A stretch of DNA of 14,554 nt from an uncultured Oceanospirillales bacterium (GCA_913061245.1 CAJXTO010000027.1:1-14554), one strand, 5' to 3'; shown: positions 6,964 to 14,554, counted from the stretch's first letter. Numbers and translations are program-made. The notes: generated from the letters alone by a model not told the origin.

Positions 6964-7579
6964 GTTGTGCCTCGAGTCGTTTCATTCGTGCATCGAGCCG
7001 ATCAATTTGCCGATTAAGTGATGTCACTCGTGCTTCTGAGTCATTAAACGCATCGGCGGTCACTAATGTCGTTTGTTCCGAACGTAAAAATTCTTCAGTT
7101 TGACGCTTGAGTGATTCGCGGCTCGTGAGCCATTGTGCCCGTGCTGTTCTGAGTGTCTTGATCAAAAGACCTGCGGGCATCGGACCAAGCGCTTTTGTCA
7201 CAGCATCTTCCCAATCCAAATCCATAGCCTGAAATGTTTTTTGCATTGTTTGCAGAACACCGACACTGCCGCGGATATCGAGACCCTCAAATATCAGCGG
7301 TGCGTTGGGTTGGGTGAGTGATCGCGCGGTTTCTACGAGGCTACCCAGGGTTCCAGAGAGCTCAACATCGGCGGTTTCTTGTGATTCAGTCGCTAGCCAC
7401 CACCTGTCTTCGCCACAAACAATCCAAACATCCAGGTCGAGATCAGTCACACGAAGCTTTAATACCTTGCCAACCATTGGGGCCAGTTGTTCTGGCTGGA
7501 TGTCGGCCGCTCGCATACCGGCACTGATGGCTTGTTCAGATGCGGCGACTAGTCCGGCTAGCATCAGCCGCGGAATCAT
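6956..7579 (-). CDS. ubiJ: Ubiquinone biosynthesis accessory factor UbiJ (SCP2 domain)
   Basis: Lipid-binding accessory protein that, with UbiK, holds ubiquinone intermediates for the cytoplasmic Ubi complex (known from E. coli; inferred here). The protein is 207 aa, the normal size. The N-terminal ~110 residues fit the SCP2 sterol-carrier fold (LRVTDLDLDVWIVCGEDRWWLA, then ADVELSGTLGSLVETA and FEGLDIRGSVGVLQTMQ). A central WEDAVTKALGP segment and a C-terminal coiled coil (RVTSLNRQIDRLDARMKRLEAQ) follow, as in the family. Primary sequence is poorly conserved, so its position between ubiE and ubiB is an important part of the call. The ATG overlaps the ubiE stop as ATGA with AGGAG at 7587-7591; the 3' end overlaps ubiB by 8 nt. 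Confidence 0.93.
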   Translation of the reverse strand: MIPRLMLAGLVAASEQAISAGMRAADIQPEQLAPMVGKVLKLRVTDLDLDVWIVCGEDRWWLATESQETADVELSGTLGSLVETARSLTQPNAPLIFEGLDIRGSVGVLQTMQKTFQAMDLDWEDAVTKALGPMPAGLLIKTLRTARAQWLTSRESLKRQTEEFLRSEQTTLVTADAFNDSEARVTSLNRQIDRLDARMKRLEAQHG

Positions 7580-8319
7580 GTTTTGACTCCTGTATGAATG
7601 GCGACGATTCCACCGGTCAAATTTTGATAGGCCACAGATTCAAAACCAGCTGAGCGCATCATGTCAGCAAGAGTGTCTTGATCGGGATGTTTGCGAATCG
7701 ATTCGGCAAGGTATTGATACGACTCCTTGTCCTGGGCAACTAACTGTCCCATCGCCGGCAATACCGAGAAACTATATACGTCGTAGATCTGGGAGAGGGA
7801 TGCTGACACTGGCTTTGAGAACTCAAGTACCAGCGCTTTACCACCTGGCTTGAGTATTCGGTACATTTCGCTGAGTGCAGCATCTTTGTTGGTCACATTC
7901 CGGAGGCCGAAACCAATAGTGACGCGATCAAATGATTCTGAGGGATAGGGCAGTGTTTCAGCATCACACTGACACCAACTGAGTCCTTTTAGTTCACCAT
8001 TATCGATACAGCGATCACGGCCCACTCGAAGCATTTGATCATTAATATCACCAAGGACGACATGACCATCTGTGCCTGCTCGACGTGACATTGCACGAGC
8101 AAGATCACCGGTACCTGATGCCAAATCAAGAATTTGCATGCCAGGGCGGATCGCGATGGTTTCGATCGCAACGCGTTTCCACAAGCGATGGAGGCCTGCC
8201 GACATCAAATCGTTCATCAGATCATAGCGCCGCGCAACGCTATTAAAGACTTCCCTTACCCGATAGGTCTTTTCTTCGACGGGGACTTCTTTGAATCCGA
8301 AATGCGTTGTCTCTTTCAT
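7576..8319 (-). CDS. ubiE: Ubiquinone/menaquinone C-methyltransferase UbiE
   Basis: SAM-dependent methyltransferase that adds the C-methyl group in ubiquinone (and, where made, menaquinone) synthesis. The protein is 247 aa, against 251 in E. coli. The start MKETTHFGFKEVPVEEK matches the family. Motifs: VFNSVARRYDLMNDLMSAGLHRLWKR (residues 24-49), SAM-binding motif I ILDLASGTGDLA (63-74), the acidic loop GDINDQML, SFDRVTIGFGLRNVTN, and LKPGGKALVLEFSKP. It starts 6 nt after the hslU stop. Its ribosome-binding site GAGG overlaps that stop codon (TGAGG), which suggests coupling to hslU. It overlaps ubiJ by 4 nt. No menaquinone genes are in the window, so ubiquinone is the safer assignment. Confidence 0.96.
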   Translation of the reverse strand: MKETTHFGFKEVPVEEKTYRVREVFNSVARRYDLMNDLMSAGLHRLWKRVAIETIAIRPGMQILDLASGTGDLARAMSRRAGTDGHVVLGDINDQMLRVGRDRCIDNGELKGLSWCQCDAETLPYPSESFDRVTIGFGLRNVTNKDAALSEMYRILKPGGKALVLEFSKPVSASLSQIYDVYSFSVLPAMGQLVAQDKESYQYLAESIRKHPDQDTLADMMRSAGFESVAYQNLTGGIVAIHTGVKT

Positions 8320-8325
8320 GTGGCC

Positions 8326-9648
8326 TCAGAGAATATATTGGGATAAGTCTTCGTCTTGGCTGAGTTCAGACAACCGAGATTCAACATACGTGCGATCAAT
8401 TGTGACTGGTTCTGATGCAGTTTGGCCAGTTTGAAACAGTAAATCTTCCAATACGCGCTCAACGAGAGTGTGTAGTCGACGCGCCCCAATGTTTTCGGTT
8501 TTTTCGTTAACATCGGCAGCGATTTCAGCGATTGCTTCGATACCACTGTCTGCAAATTTGATCGCGATCCCATCGGTTTCGAGGAGCGCTTGATATTGGG
8601 TGACTAGCGAGTGATCGGGTTCGGTCAGAATTCGAGCAAAGTCAGACGGCTTTAGGGCATCGAGTTCAACTCGTATCGGTAGCCGGCCTTGCAGTTCTGG
8701 AACGAGATCTGAGGGCTTGGACAAATGGAAGGCGCCGGAAGCGATAAATAAGATGTGATCTGTTTTGACAGAACCGAACTTCGTTTGCACCGTCGTCCCT
8801 TCGATTAAAGGAAGTAGATCGCGCTGCACACCCTCTCGACTGACATCGGCACCCTGTGAATTTTCACGCCGACAGACTTTATCGATTTCATCCAAAAACA
8901 CGATGCCACGACTTTCTACATGGCTAATCGCAGTGAGTTTGACGTCATCATCCGAGATCAATCGGGCTGCTTCTTCGTCAACCAAGAGTTTATATGCATC
9001 TCGAATCGGTAGTTTTCTTTTCTTTTTCTTATCCTGCCCAAATTTGGAAAACATATCTTGGAGCTGGCTGGCCATCTCCTCCATGCCGGGTGGGGTCATG
9101 ATGTCCACACCGACGCCTGCTGCTTTCACATCAATCTCGACTTCTTTGTCATCGAGCTCACCTTCGCGAAGTTTTTTGCGAAATACTTGCCTTGCGCCGC
9201 TGTTATCTGACTGGATTGGCTGATCACCTCGTGGTGGAGGAAGTAAAATATCGAGGATGCGTTCTTCTGCACGATCCTCTGCTTGACCGCGAACTTCGAG
9301 CATACGGCGCTCACGTTCATCTTTAATTGCAACACCAACTAAGTCGCGAATAATCGACTCGACATCACGGCCAACATATCCAACTTCAGTGAATTTAGTC
9401 GCCTCAATTTTGATGAAAGGCGCTTCAGCTAGGCGCGCAAGACGGCGCGCAATTTCTGTCTTACCGACACCTGTTGGACCAATCATCAAGATATTTTTTG
9501 GCGTGACTTCTTTAGCAAGGTCGTCGGCTAATTTCATGCGACGCCACCGGTTTCTCAAGGCAATCGCAACCGCGCGCTTGGCGTCAGCTTGTCCAATAAT
9601 ATGCCGATCGAGTTGGGCAACAATGTCTTTTGGGGAGAGATCAGTCAT
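8326..9648 (-). CDS. hslU: ATP-dependent protease ATPase subunit HslU
   Basis: AAA+ unfoldase ring that feeds proteins into the HslV peptidase (the bacterial proteasome-like HslVU/ClpYQ complex). The protein is 440 aa, full length. Seen: the N-terminal LSPKDIVAQLDRHIIGQ, Walker A GPTGVGKT (residues 57-64), pore motif GYVG (90-93), a variable charged I-domain (~110-240, including a KKKKRK run), Walker B IVFLDEID (249-256), sensor-2 region IGARRLHTLVERVLEDL, and the C-terminal LSQYIL tail that docks on HslV. The ATG lies within the end of hslV (8-nt overlap). The preceding bases show no convincing ribosome-binding site, so translation probably depends on ribosomes finishing hslV. ubiE follows after 6 nt. 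Confidence 0.98.
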   Translation of the reverse strand: MTDLSPKDIVAQLDRHIIGQADAKRAVAIALRNRWRRMKLADDLAKEVTPKNILMIGPTGVGKTEIARRLARLAEAPFIKIEATKFTEVGYVGRDVESIIRDLVGVAIKDERERRMLEVRGQAEDRAEERILDILLPPPRGDQPIQSDNSGARQVFRKKLREGELDDKEVEIDVKAAGVGVDIMTPPGMEEMASQLQDMFSKFGQDKKKKRKLPIRDAYKLLVDEEAARLISDDDVKLTAISHVESRGIVFLDEIDKVCRRENSQGADVSREGVQRDLLPLIEGTTVQTKFGSVKTDHILFIASGAFHLSKPSDLVPELQGRLPIRVELDALKPSDFARILTEPDHSLVTQYQALLETDGIAIKFADSGIEAIAEIAADVNEKTENIGARRLHTLVERVLEDLLFQTGQTASEPVTIDRTYVESRLSELSQDEDLSQYIL

Positions 9649-10189
9649 GATTCGTATTCAGTTCATCAATGGTGAAATTGGTATTGGTATAGATGCAGAT
9701 ATCGCCTGCGGCTTTGAGCGCTTCTTCGACAATGGTTCGAGCAGGTAATTCGGTATTACGCAGCAAGGCGAGTGCTGCAGCCTGAGCAAATGGGCCGCCG
9801 GAGCCGACGGCAATGATGCCATCCTCAGGCTCCATCACATCGCCGTTTCCAGTAATAATCAGAGATGTTTCTGTATCAGCGACGGCGAGGATTGCCTCGA
9901 GTCGTCTCAGCATCCGGTCTTGTCGCCAATCTTTTGCGAGTTCGACCGCTGCTCGGGTTAGATTGCCTTGGTGCTTTTCAAGTTTCGCATCAAACCGCTC
10001 AAATAACGTGAACGCGTCGGCCGTTCCGCCCGCGAACCCAGCCAATACTTTATTTTGATAGAGGCGTCTGACTTTTCGGGCGTTACCTTTCATCACGGTA
10101 TTGCCAAGCGTTACCTGACCATCGCCGCCGATGCATACCTGATCACCCCGGCGAACCGAGACGATCGTTGTTCCGTGGAATTGCTCCAT
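9641..10189 (-). CDS. hslV: ATP-dependent protease peptidase subunit HslV
   Basis: Threonine peptidase of the HslVU protease, a dodecamer related to the proteasome beta subunit. The protein is 182 aa. It begins MEQFHGTTIVSVRRGDQVCIGGDGQVT. Removal of the first six residues exposes catalytic Thr7, as expected for family members with this short leader (E. coli has only Met before it). The GDGQVT and NARKVRRLY motifs and the late IAVGSGGPFAQAAA stretch are typical. The start is set by AGGGAG, which overlaps the stop of the upstream SPOR gene (2-nt gap). The end overlaps hslU by 8 nt. I saw no convincing heat-shock sigma-32 promoter directly upstream. Confidence 0.98.
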   Translation of the reverse strand: MEQFHGTTIVSVRRGDQVCIGGDGQVTLGNTVMKGNARKVRRLYQNKVLAGFAGGTADAFTLFERFDAKLEKHQGNLTRAAVELAKDWRQDRMLRRLEAILAVADTETSLIITGNGDVMEPEDGIIAVGSGGPFAQAAALALLRNTELPARTIVEEALKAAGDICIYTNTNFTIDELNTNHD

Positions 10190-10191
10190 AT

Positions 10192-10785
10192 CTACTCCCT
10201 ACGAACGAGTGCGTTGTAGCCATTTTTCGTCAGCACGTCGGCTGCGGCCCGCATATCGCGCACCGTTTTAAATGGACCAAGTACGATTCGATACCACCCG
10301 CCATTTGTTTCACTTGGCGGGAGCACTCGCGCTTTTAAATCCAAAAACAATAAGGCGACGCGTGTGTCCTCAGCTGCTTCAGCTGTCCTAAATGAAGCGA
10401 CCTGAATGATTGTGCTTTTGAGCTTTTCGGCAACGGCTTCATCACGAGATTGCCCTGCTTCAACGTCAATGGGGACTTCGCCCGTAATCAACAACTCATA
10501 AAACGTGTAAAAGTTCTCGGGTGCCTCGGGGACCTCCTGCTGAACCGTTGTTGTTGGTTCTGATGTGGTTGGCGTCTCAGTGACAGGAGGCGGAGAGTCT
10601 GTAATCTGTGCTTCTGGTTGCTTAGGCTCTTCAGGTGTTGCTGTCGATGTACTTTGATTAAGCCAAATAAGACCAGCTGCGACAGCGCCAATTAGAACGA
10701 TACTCAAAGTGATCCCGACAGCAGCACTAGGCCCTTTTTTTTCAGGACGTCTATGTCTCGCTGCTTGGGTCGAATAATCTCGCAT
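10192..10785 (-). CDS. FtsN-like SPOR-domain cell-division protein
   Basis: Bitopic inner-membrane protein with a C-terminal SPOR domain, which binds denuded septal peptidoglycan. The protein is 197 aa. Residues 1-18 are a basic cytoplasmic part (HRRPEKKG), ~20-42 a membrane helix, 43-90 a Pro/Thr/Glu-rich periplasmic linker, and 91-106 a motif NFYTFYELLITGEVPI resembling the essential FtsN-like 'FYxLL...EV' segment. Residues ~123-196 are the SPOR domain (IIQVASFRTAEAAEDTRVAL ... GGWYRIVLGPFKTVRDM). Position between argS and hslV is typical for the FtsN-like gene of Pseudomonas-type chromosomes. The start shares one base with the argS stop (TAATG), with no clear ribosome-binding site. It may be true FtsN or a paralogue; the sequence alone does not settle this. 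Confidence 0.88.
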   Translation of the reverse strand: MRDYSTQAARHRRPEKKGPSAAVGITLSIVLIGAVAAGLIWLNQSTSTATPEEPKQPEAQITDSPPPVTETPTTSEPTTTVQQEVPEAPENFYTFYELLITGEVPIDVEAGQSRDEAVAEKLKSTIIQVASFRTAEAAEDTRVALLFLDLKARVLPPSETNGGWYRIVLGPFKTVRDMRAAADVLTKNGYNALVRRE

Positions 10786-12527
10786 TACATGGACCGTGGT
10801 GCACTGACGCCAAGTAGATCGAGGCCGTTACGAATGACTGTTTGAACCGCTTTAGCGAGGGCTAAGCGTGCATCACGAACATCCATGTCATCGACCAGTA
10901 GCCGTGTTCCGTTGTACCAACGGTGGAAATCGGCTGCGAGGTCTTGCAGGTAATAGCAAATGAGGTGGGCCTCTAGGGAATCAGCAGCTTTACCAACGAC
11001 TTCTGGGAATCGTCCGATTGCTGTGGCCAGATCTAACTCTTCCTGAGTGACCAGAGATGTCAGATGGTTCAGGCCACGCTGTTCGTCAAATGGCTGCCCT
11101 TCCAATCCCTCGAATACGCGACAAATACGGGCATGCGCATATTGAATGTAGTAGACCGGATTATCTTTTGACTGGCTTGTGGCGAGCGAAAGATCAAAAT
11201 CTAAGTGTTGGTCCGCTTTACGCATGACATAGAAATAACGACATGCATCGCGGCCGACATCGTCTCTCAGTTCTCTCAAAGTCACGAATGACCCTGAGCG
11301 CGTCGACATTTGTAAGCGTTCACCGTCTTTGTAGAGGATTGCAAATTGAACTAGCCGAATGGTCAGTCGCTCTGGATCAAATCCAAGTGCTTGGGCGGCT
11401 GCTTTGATTCGAACGATATAGCCATGATGGTCTGCGCCCCACACATAGATGATTCGATCAAATCCACGCGAGAACTTGTTGGCGATGTATGCGATGTCGC
11501 TCGCAAAGTAAGTGGTTTCACCGTTATCTCTCCGCACAACGCGGTCTTTATCGTCACCAAAATCTGTTGAACGGAACCAAATCGCGCCGCCTTGTTCGTA
11601 GAGATGGCCCCGCTCTTCAAGTGTTGCGATGGCTCGGTCGATCTCGCCAGATGTCACCAGAGACTTCTCGCTAAACCACTCATCAAAATCCGCGCCGAAC
11701 TCTGATAAATCATTTTTGATGTCATCAAGAATCGCTGTGAGAGCAAGATCAAACGGATGCTGCCACTGGTCACCTAGCGACGTTTTGGCATTCTGAATTA
11801 ATCCATCGATGTGAGCGTCTTTGGTGTCTTCAGAGTCTGTTGGTACGCCATCAAGCAGTGCATCAAAAGAAATTTGTAGCGAATTTCCGGCATTTTGGAA
11901 CAAGGTGGCACCGAGGTCTGCGATGTAGTCGCCTTGATAACCCGCTGATGGAAATGTAACGGATTCTCCAGTGTGTTCGAGATACCGTATAAACACGCTG
12001 ACAGCCAGGATATTCATCTGGCGGCCTGCATCATTCACATAATATTCGGCCTCAACCTGATGCCCGCGTGCCTTCAAAAGGTTCACAAGCGTCGCACCAT
12101 AGGCAGCGCCACGACCATGACCGACATGCAATGGTCCAGTCGGGTTGGCAGAGACGTATTCAACCTGCACGCGCTCTTCGGTGGCTTGATGAAGGCCAAA
12201 TTGCTCTTGTTCTGCTAGGCACTTGATGACTGGCTCGAAGGCAGCATCTTTTGCTAAGCGAACGTTGATGAAGCCAGGTCCGGCAATTTCTGTTGCGCTG
12301 ATATTGTCTGATTGAGGGAGTTGTTCAAGGAGTCTCTCTGCAAGTTCGCGTGGCGCCATTTTGGCGGCCTTTGCATGCATCATGGCCACATTGGTCGCTA
12401 GGTCTCCGTGCGCTGGATCACGGGTGTTTTCGATTTGCACGGGTTTGCGATCTGCGGCATCAATAATGCCTTGAGTCATGAGTTGATCGAGCGCTTGTTC
12501 AAAAAGCGCAGCGACAGCGTCCTTCAT
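10785..12527 (-). CDS. argS: Arginyl-tRNA synthetase
   Basis: Class I aminoacyl-tRNA synthetase that charges tRNA-Arg with arginine using ATP. The protein is 580 aa, normal for bacteria. Seen: the N-terminal Add-1 tRNA-binding domain (~1-115, with DPAHGDLATNVAM and IAGPGFINVRL), the HIGH-type signature SANPTGPLHVGHGRGA (HVGH 134-137), TYFASDIAYIANKF, WGADHHGYIVRIKAA, the KMSK-type region LQMSTRSGSFVTLREL, and the C-terminal anticodon-binding helical domain (YYLQDLAADFHRWYN ... LGVSAPRSM). The ATG has GGAGGG a few bases upstream, in the 33-nt gap after priA. Its TAA shares a base with the ATG of the SPOR gene. Confidence 0.98.
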   Translation of the reverse strand: MKDAVAALFEQALDQLMTQGIIDAADRKPVQIENTRDPAHGDLATNVAMMHAKAAKMAPRELAERLLEQLPQSDNISATEIAGPGFINVRLAKDAAFEPVIKCLAEQEQFGLHQATEERVQVEYVSANPTGPLHVGHGRGAAYGATLVNLLKARGHQVEAEYYVNDAGRQMNILAVSVFIRYLEHTGESVTFPSAGYQGDYIADLGATLFQNAGNSLQISFDALLDGVPTDSEDTKDAHIDGLIQNAKTSLGDQWQHPFDLALTAILDDIKNDLSEFGADFDEWFSEKSLVTSGEIDRAIATLEERGHLYEQGGAIWFRSTDFGDDKDRVVRRDNGETTYFASDIAYIANKFSRGFDRIIYVWGADHHGYIVRIKAAAQALGFDPERLTIRLVQFAILYKDGERLQMSTRSGSFVTLRELRDDVGRDACRYFYVMRKADQHLDFDLSLATSQSKDNPVYYIQYAHARICRVFEGLEGQPFDEQRGLNHLTSLVTQEELDLATAIGRFPEVVGKAADSLEAHLICYYLQDLAADFHRWYNGTRLLVDDMDVRDARLALAKAVQTVIRNGLDLLGVSAPRSM

Positions 12528-12551
12528 AGTGTCCCTCCGGTTGAGGGCGCG

Positions 12552-12560
12552 AGTGTAGCA
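12552..12560 (-). promoter_or_regulatory. Possible extended -10 promoter for argS and downstream genes
   Basis: In the 33-nt gap between priA and argS the minus strand reads TGCTACACT directly after the priA TAA. This fits an extended -10 (TG-N-TACACT, four of six to TATAAT). Transcription would begin about 18 nt before the argS ATG, leaving room for the GGAGGG ribosome-binding site. No good -35 hexamer is present at 16-18 nt spacing inside the priA end. It is a single short match, so it is only a candidate. Confidence 0.35.
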
Positions 12561-14522
12561 TTACCAAAGGTCCCAGGGATCCACATCCAACTGAAACATC
12601 ACTTTTCCTTGCTTTTTATAGGCCCACGGCCCCGTTTCTTTTAGAACCCATTGGATTAGAGAGCGTTTTCCGAGAATTAAAAGTTGGCCATGATATTGGC
12701 GATTACGACGCTCCATCGGAGCAGGTGCTGGTCCAAGCACGCGAACAGGACTATTCAAGGCGCGGATTTGATGAGCGATCTCACCCAGTGCTTCAAACAC
12801 TGGAGCCGATGTTGTGGCGCGCGCTGTGATGAGGGCTAGATGCGATTCTGGTGGCCAATGAAATTGTTGGCGCTCACTCAGCATCGCCTTCGCAAGATGG
12901 TCGTAATCTTGTTTTAGTATGCGTTCGAACCATTCTGAGTCAGGCCGATGCGTTTGAATTAACACTTGGCCAGTAGCTCCATGCCGTCCTGCGCGCCCTG
13001 CAACTTGAGTCAGCAGTTGTGCGAAATGCTCCACCGATCTGAAGTCAGCGCCCGATAGCCCTTGATCAGCATCAGTGACTACAACGGTCGAGAGCTTCCG
13101 GAAATCATGTCCTTTGGCGAGCATTTGTGTTCCAACTAGGATGCAGGGATTACCGTCAATGACTGGTTGGATCAGTTGTTCGAATGCGCGCCGTCGAGCT
13201 GTCGTATCACGATCGACTCGAATAATCGGGACATCAGGAAAGCTCTCAGCCAAAGCTTCTTCCAAGCGTTCAGTCCCATGTCCAACAGCGAGTAGATTGA
13301 GCCCAGAGCATTCGGGGCAGACAGTGACCGGGCGCTGGCGATGATCACAATGATGACACCACAAAGAATCCGGTTGGCGATGTAGAGTCGGTTTTGCATC
13401 GCAATGCTTACAACCCGGGATCCATCCACAGTCAGTACACATGAGAACCGGGGAGTACCCTCGTCGATTGAGGAAAACGAGCGCTTGCTGGTCATGATCG
13501 ATGGCATGACGAATGGCTCGCCGAGCTGCCTCACTGAGTCCATCTTTGGGCTTGTCATGCCTCGCATCGATCAAGCGAATCGTAGGTTGAGGTTGCTGCC
13601 CTGGTCGCGCTGATAAGCGTAGTCGAATGTACTTGCCGATCTCTGCTTGTTGCCACGTTTCAAGTGATGGTGTCGCTGAAGAGAGCACGATAGGGATGCC
13701 TGTTTGCTGAGCCCGAACGATTGCAAGGTCGCGAGCGGAATAGCGACATCCTTCCTGGTTCTTGTAGGCCCCATCATGTTCTTCGTCGACCAAGATGAGC
13801 CCAAGTTTTGGAAGTGGTGTGAATAATGCCGAGCGCGTGCCGATCAAGACATCTGCAATGCCTTGGGCAGATGCCACGAAAGCTTTTGTTCTGGCGCCAT
13901 CAGCGATGCCTGAATGGGATACTGCGAGCTCACCGTTGAGCTGGTCTTGAATCCTGTCCACCATTTGGCCGGTGAGACCAATTTCGGGAACGAGCAACAG
14001 AACTTGCTGGCCTCGCTTGATTGTTCGTTGAATCAGTTCAGAAAAGACCTGTGTTTTCCCACTCCCAGTGACTCCTTGGAGTAAAAAGCATTGGAATTGG
14101 TTCGCTTTCTCATCCACTGCATCGATTGCATGTTGTTGCTCGCTTGTGAGCGCATAAGCGGGGGAGTTGTTATGACCACTTTCAGTTTGGGGTCTTGGGA
14201 GTGGCTTGCCTTTACGAAGTGTCGTCGGAAGGCTTGAGAGCAATAAATCACCCGGTGGCGCCAAATAGTAATTGGCTGCGAAATCGACCAATGCCTGATG
14301 TTGTGGGCTAATAATTGGTTCGTCATCAATGACTGAAATCACTGATTTGATCGTGTCGATTGCCTCAGGTGTTTCAGATTTTCCAGCGCAAATGCCAATG
14401 ACTTCGCGTGATCCGATAGGTACTTGAACGCGCGAACCCACATTGATCAGAGCATCTGATGCGTAGGTGAGCGGTTCAAAAAACGGCCCCGGAACAAATA
14501 CTTTGATAAAAAAGCGTGACAT
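12561..14522 (-). CDS. priA: Primosomal protein PriA (replication restart helicase), apparently lacking the winged-helix domain
   Basis: 3'-5' DNA helicase that recognises stalled or repaired forks and starts DnaB reloading. The protein is 653 aa, against 732 in E. coli. Seen: an N-terminal 3'-end-binding domain (residues ~1-105, with NVGSRVQVPIGSREVIGICAG and LPTTLRKGKPLPR), Walker A GVTGSGKT (150-157), VPEIGLT, GTRSALFTPL, Walker B LVDEEHD (244-250), LSSATPSLET, eight zinc-binding cysteines as CTDC, CKHC, CHHC and CPEC, then GTQMLAKGHDF, QVAGRAGR and the C-terminal FQLDVDPWDLW. Only ~25 residues separate the N-terminal domain from the helicase core (ALTSEQQHAI), where E. coli has ~95; the winged-helix domain should be there. 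The start MSRFFIKVFVPGPF has a weak GGAAG upstream. argS follows after 33 nt. Confidence 0.97.
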   Translation of the reverse strand: MSRFFIKVFVPGPFFEPLTYASDALINVGSRVQVPIGSREVIGICAGKSETPEAIDTIKSVISVIDDEPIISPQHQALVDFAANYYLAPPGDLLLSSLPTTLRKGKPLPRPQTESGHNNSPAYALTSEQQHAIDAVDEKANQFQCFLLQGVTGSGKTQVFSELIQRTIKRGQQVLLLVPEIGLTGQMVDRIQDQLNGELAVSHSGIADGARTKAFVASAQGIADVLIGTRSALFTPLPKLGLILVDEEHDGAYKNQEGCRYSARDLAIVRAQQTGIPIVLSSATPSLETWQQAEIGKYIRLRLSARPGQQPQPTIRLIDARHDKPKDGLSEAARRAIRHAIDHDQQALVFLNRRGYSPVLMCTDCGWIPGCKHCDAKPTLHRQPDSLWCHHCDHRQRPVTVCPECSGLNLLAVGHGTERLEEALAESFPDVPIIRVDRDTTARRRAFEQLIQPVIDGNPCILVGTQMLAKGHDFRKLSTVVVTDADQGLSGADFRSVEHFAQLLTQVAGRAGRHGATGQVLIQTHRPDSEWFERILKQDYDHLAKAMLSERQQFHWPPESHLALITARATTSAPVFEALGEIAHQIRALNSPVRVLGPAPAPMERRNRQYHGQLLILGKRSLIQWVLKETGPWAYKKQGKVMFQLDVDPWDLW

Positions 14523-14554
14523 AGGCTTCCGTGAACACCCTAGTGTTTGATAGA
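14523..14554 (-). other. Short upstream flank of priA
   Basis: The 32 bases before the priA start, up to the window edge. They hold a weak ribosome-binding sequence (GGAAG, about 4 nt from the ATG) and a small 5-bp inverted repeat (AACAC-TAGG-GTGTT on the minus strand). No convincing -10/-35 pair is visible in so short a piece, and the next gene upstream is outside the window. Confidence 0.4.

Noticed and set aside
8765..9223. 152-codon plus-strand open frame opposite hslU
   Set aside because: Ser/Arg/Thr-rich with no family features; it is the antisense shadow of the conserved hslU frame.
10190..10400. Heat-shock (sigma-32) promoter for hslVU
   Set aside because: I looked for CTTGAA/CCCCAT-like elements on the minus strand within the end of the SPOR gene and saw no convincing pair.
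14530..14550. Small inverted repeat upstream of priA (AACAC-TAGG-GTGTT)
   Set aside because: A five-base arm is expected by chance, and the flank is too short to judge as an operator.

Overview
This window is a dense, ordinary-looking stretch of housekeeping chromosome from a gammaproteobacterium. I base that on the gene content and order (priA, argS, an FtsN-like SPOR gene, hslV, hslU, ubiE, ubiJ, ubiB, hisI, hisE, tatA, tatB, tatC). This order resembles Pseudomonas and Oceanospirillales-type chromosomes, with hisI and hisE as separate genes rather than the fused hisIE of enterics. Base composition looks moderate, near half G+C by eye. I cannot name a genus. A free-living marine member is a guess, not something the sequence proves.

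Layout: the left 2.7 kb is on the plus strand. It holds the 3' part of typA/bipA (its first ~29 residues, including the P-loop, lie outside the window) and then a proline iminopeptidase (pip). The typA-pip junction is the most structured non-coding spot here. A strong hairpin begins 2 nt after the typA stop and contains the pip start codon and its G-rich ribosome-binding sequence. A four-codon ORF, Met-Pro-Pro-His, lies in the same hairpin. pip then runs head-on into tatC with no spacer at all: the two stop codons abut. A perfect 10-bp terminator-like stem is written inside the last nine codons of pip.

The remaining ~11.8 kb is one continuous minus-strand array of 14 genes, from priA at the right edge to tatC. 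Most junctions overlap by 1-23 nt or are separated by 0-6 nt. The only larger gaps are 33 nt (priA-argS, with a possible promoter) and 27 nt (HIT-tatA). The array covers replication restart (priA), arginyl-tRNA synthesis (argS), septal peptidoglycan binding (SPOR protein), a proteasome-like protease (hslVU), ubiquinone synthesis (ubiE, ubiJ, ubiB), histidine steps 2-3 (hisE, hisI), a HIT nucleotide hydrolase, and the twin-arginine export machine (tatABC).

I found no mobile elements, CRISPR arrays, RNA genes or obvious horizontal transfer, and no gene-free stretch over 300 bases. The points most worth a second look are: a PriA about 75 residues short exactly where its winged-helix domain should be; a TatC with an ~82-residue, strongly acidic C-terminal tail; and the hairpin/Pro-Pro mini-ORF before pip. 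No clearly new multi-gene system is visible.
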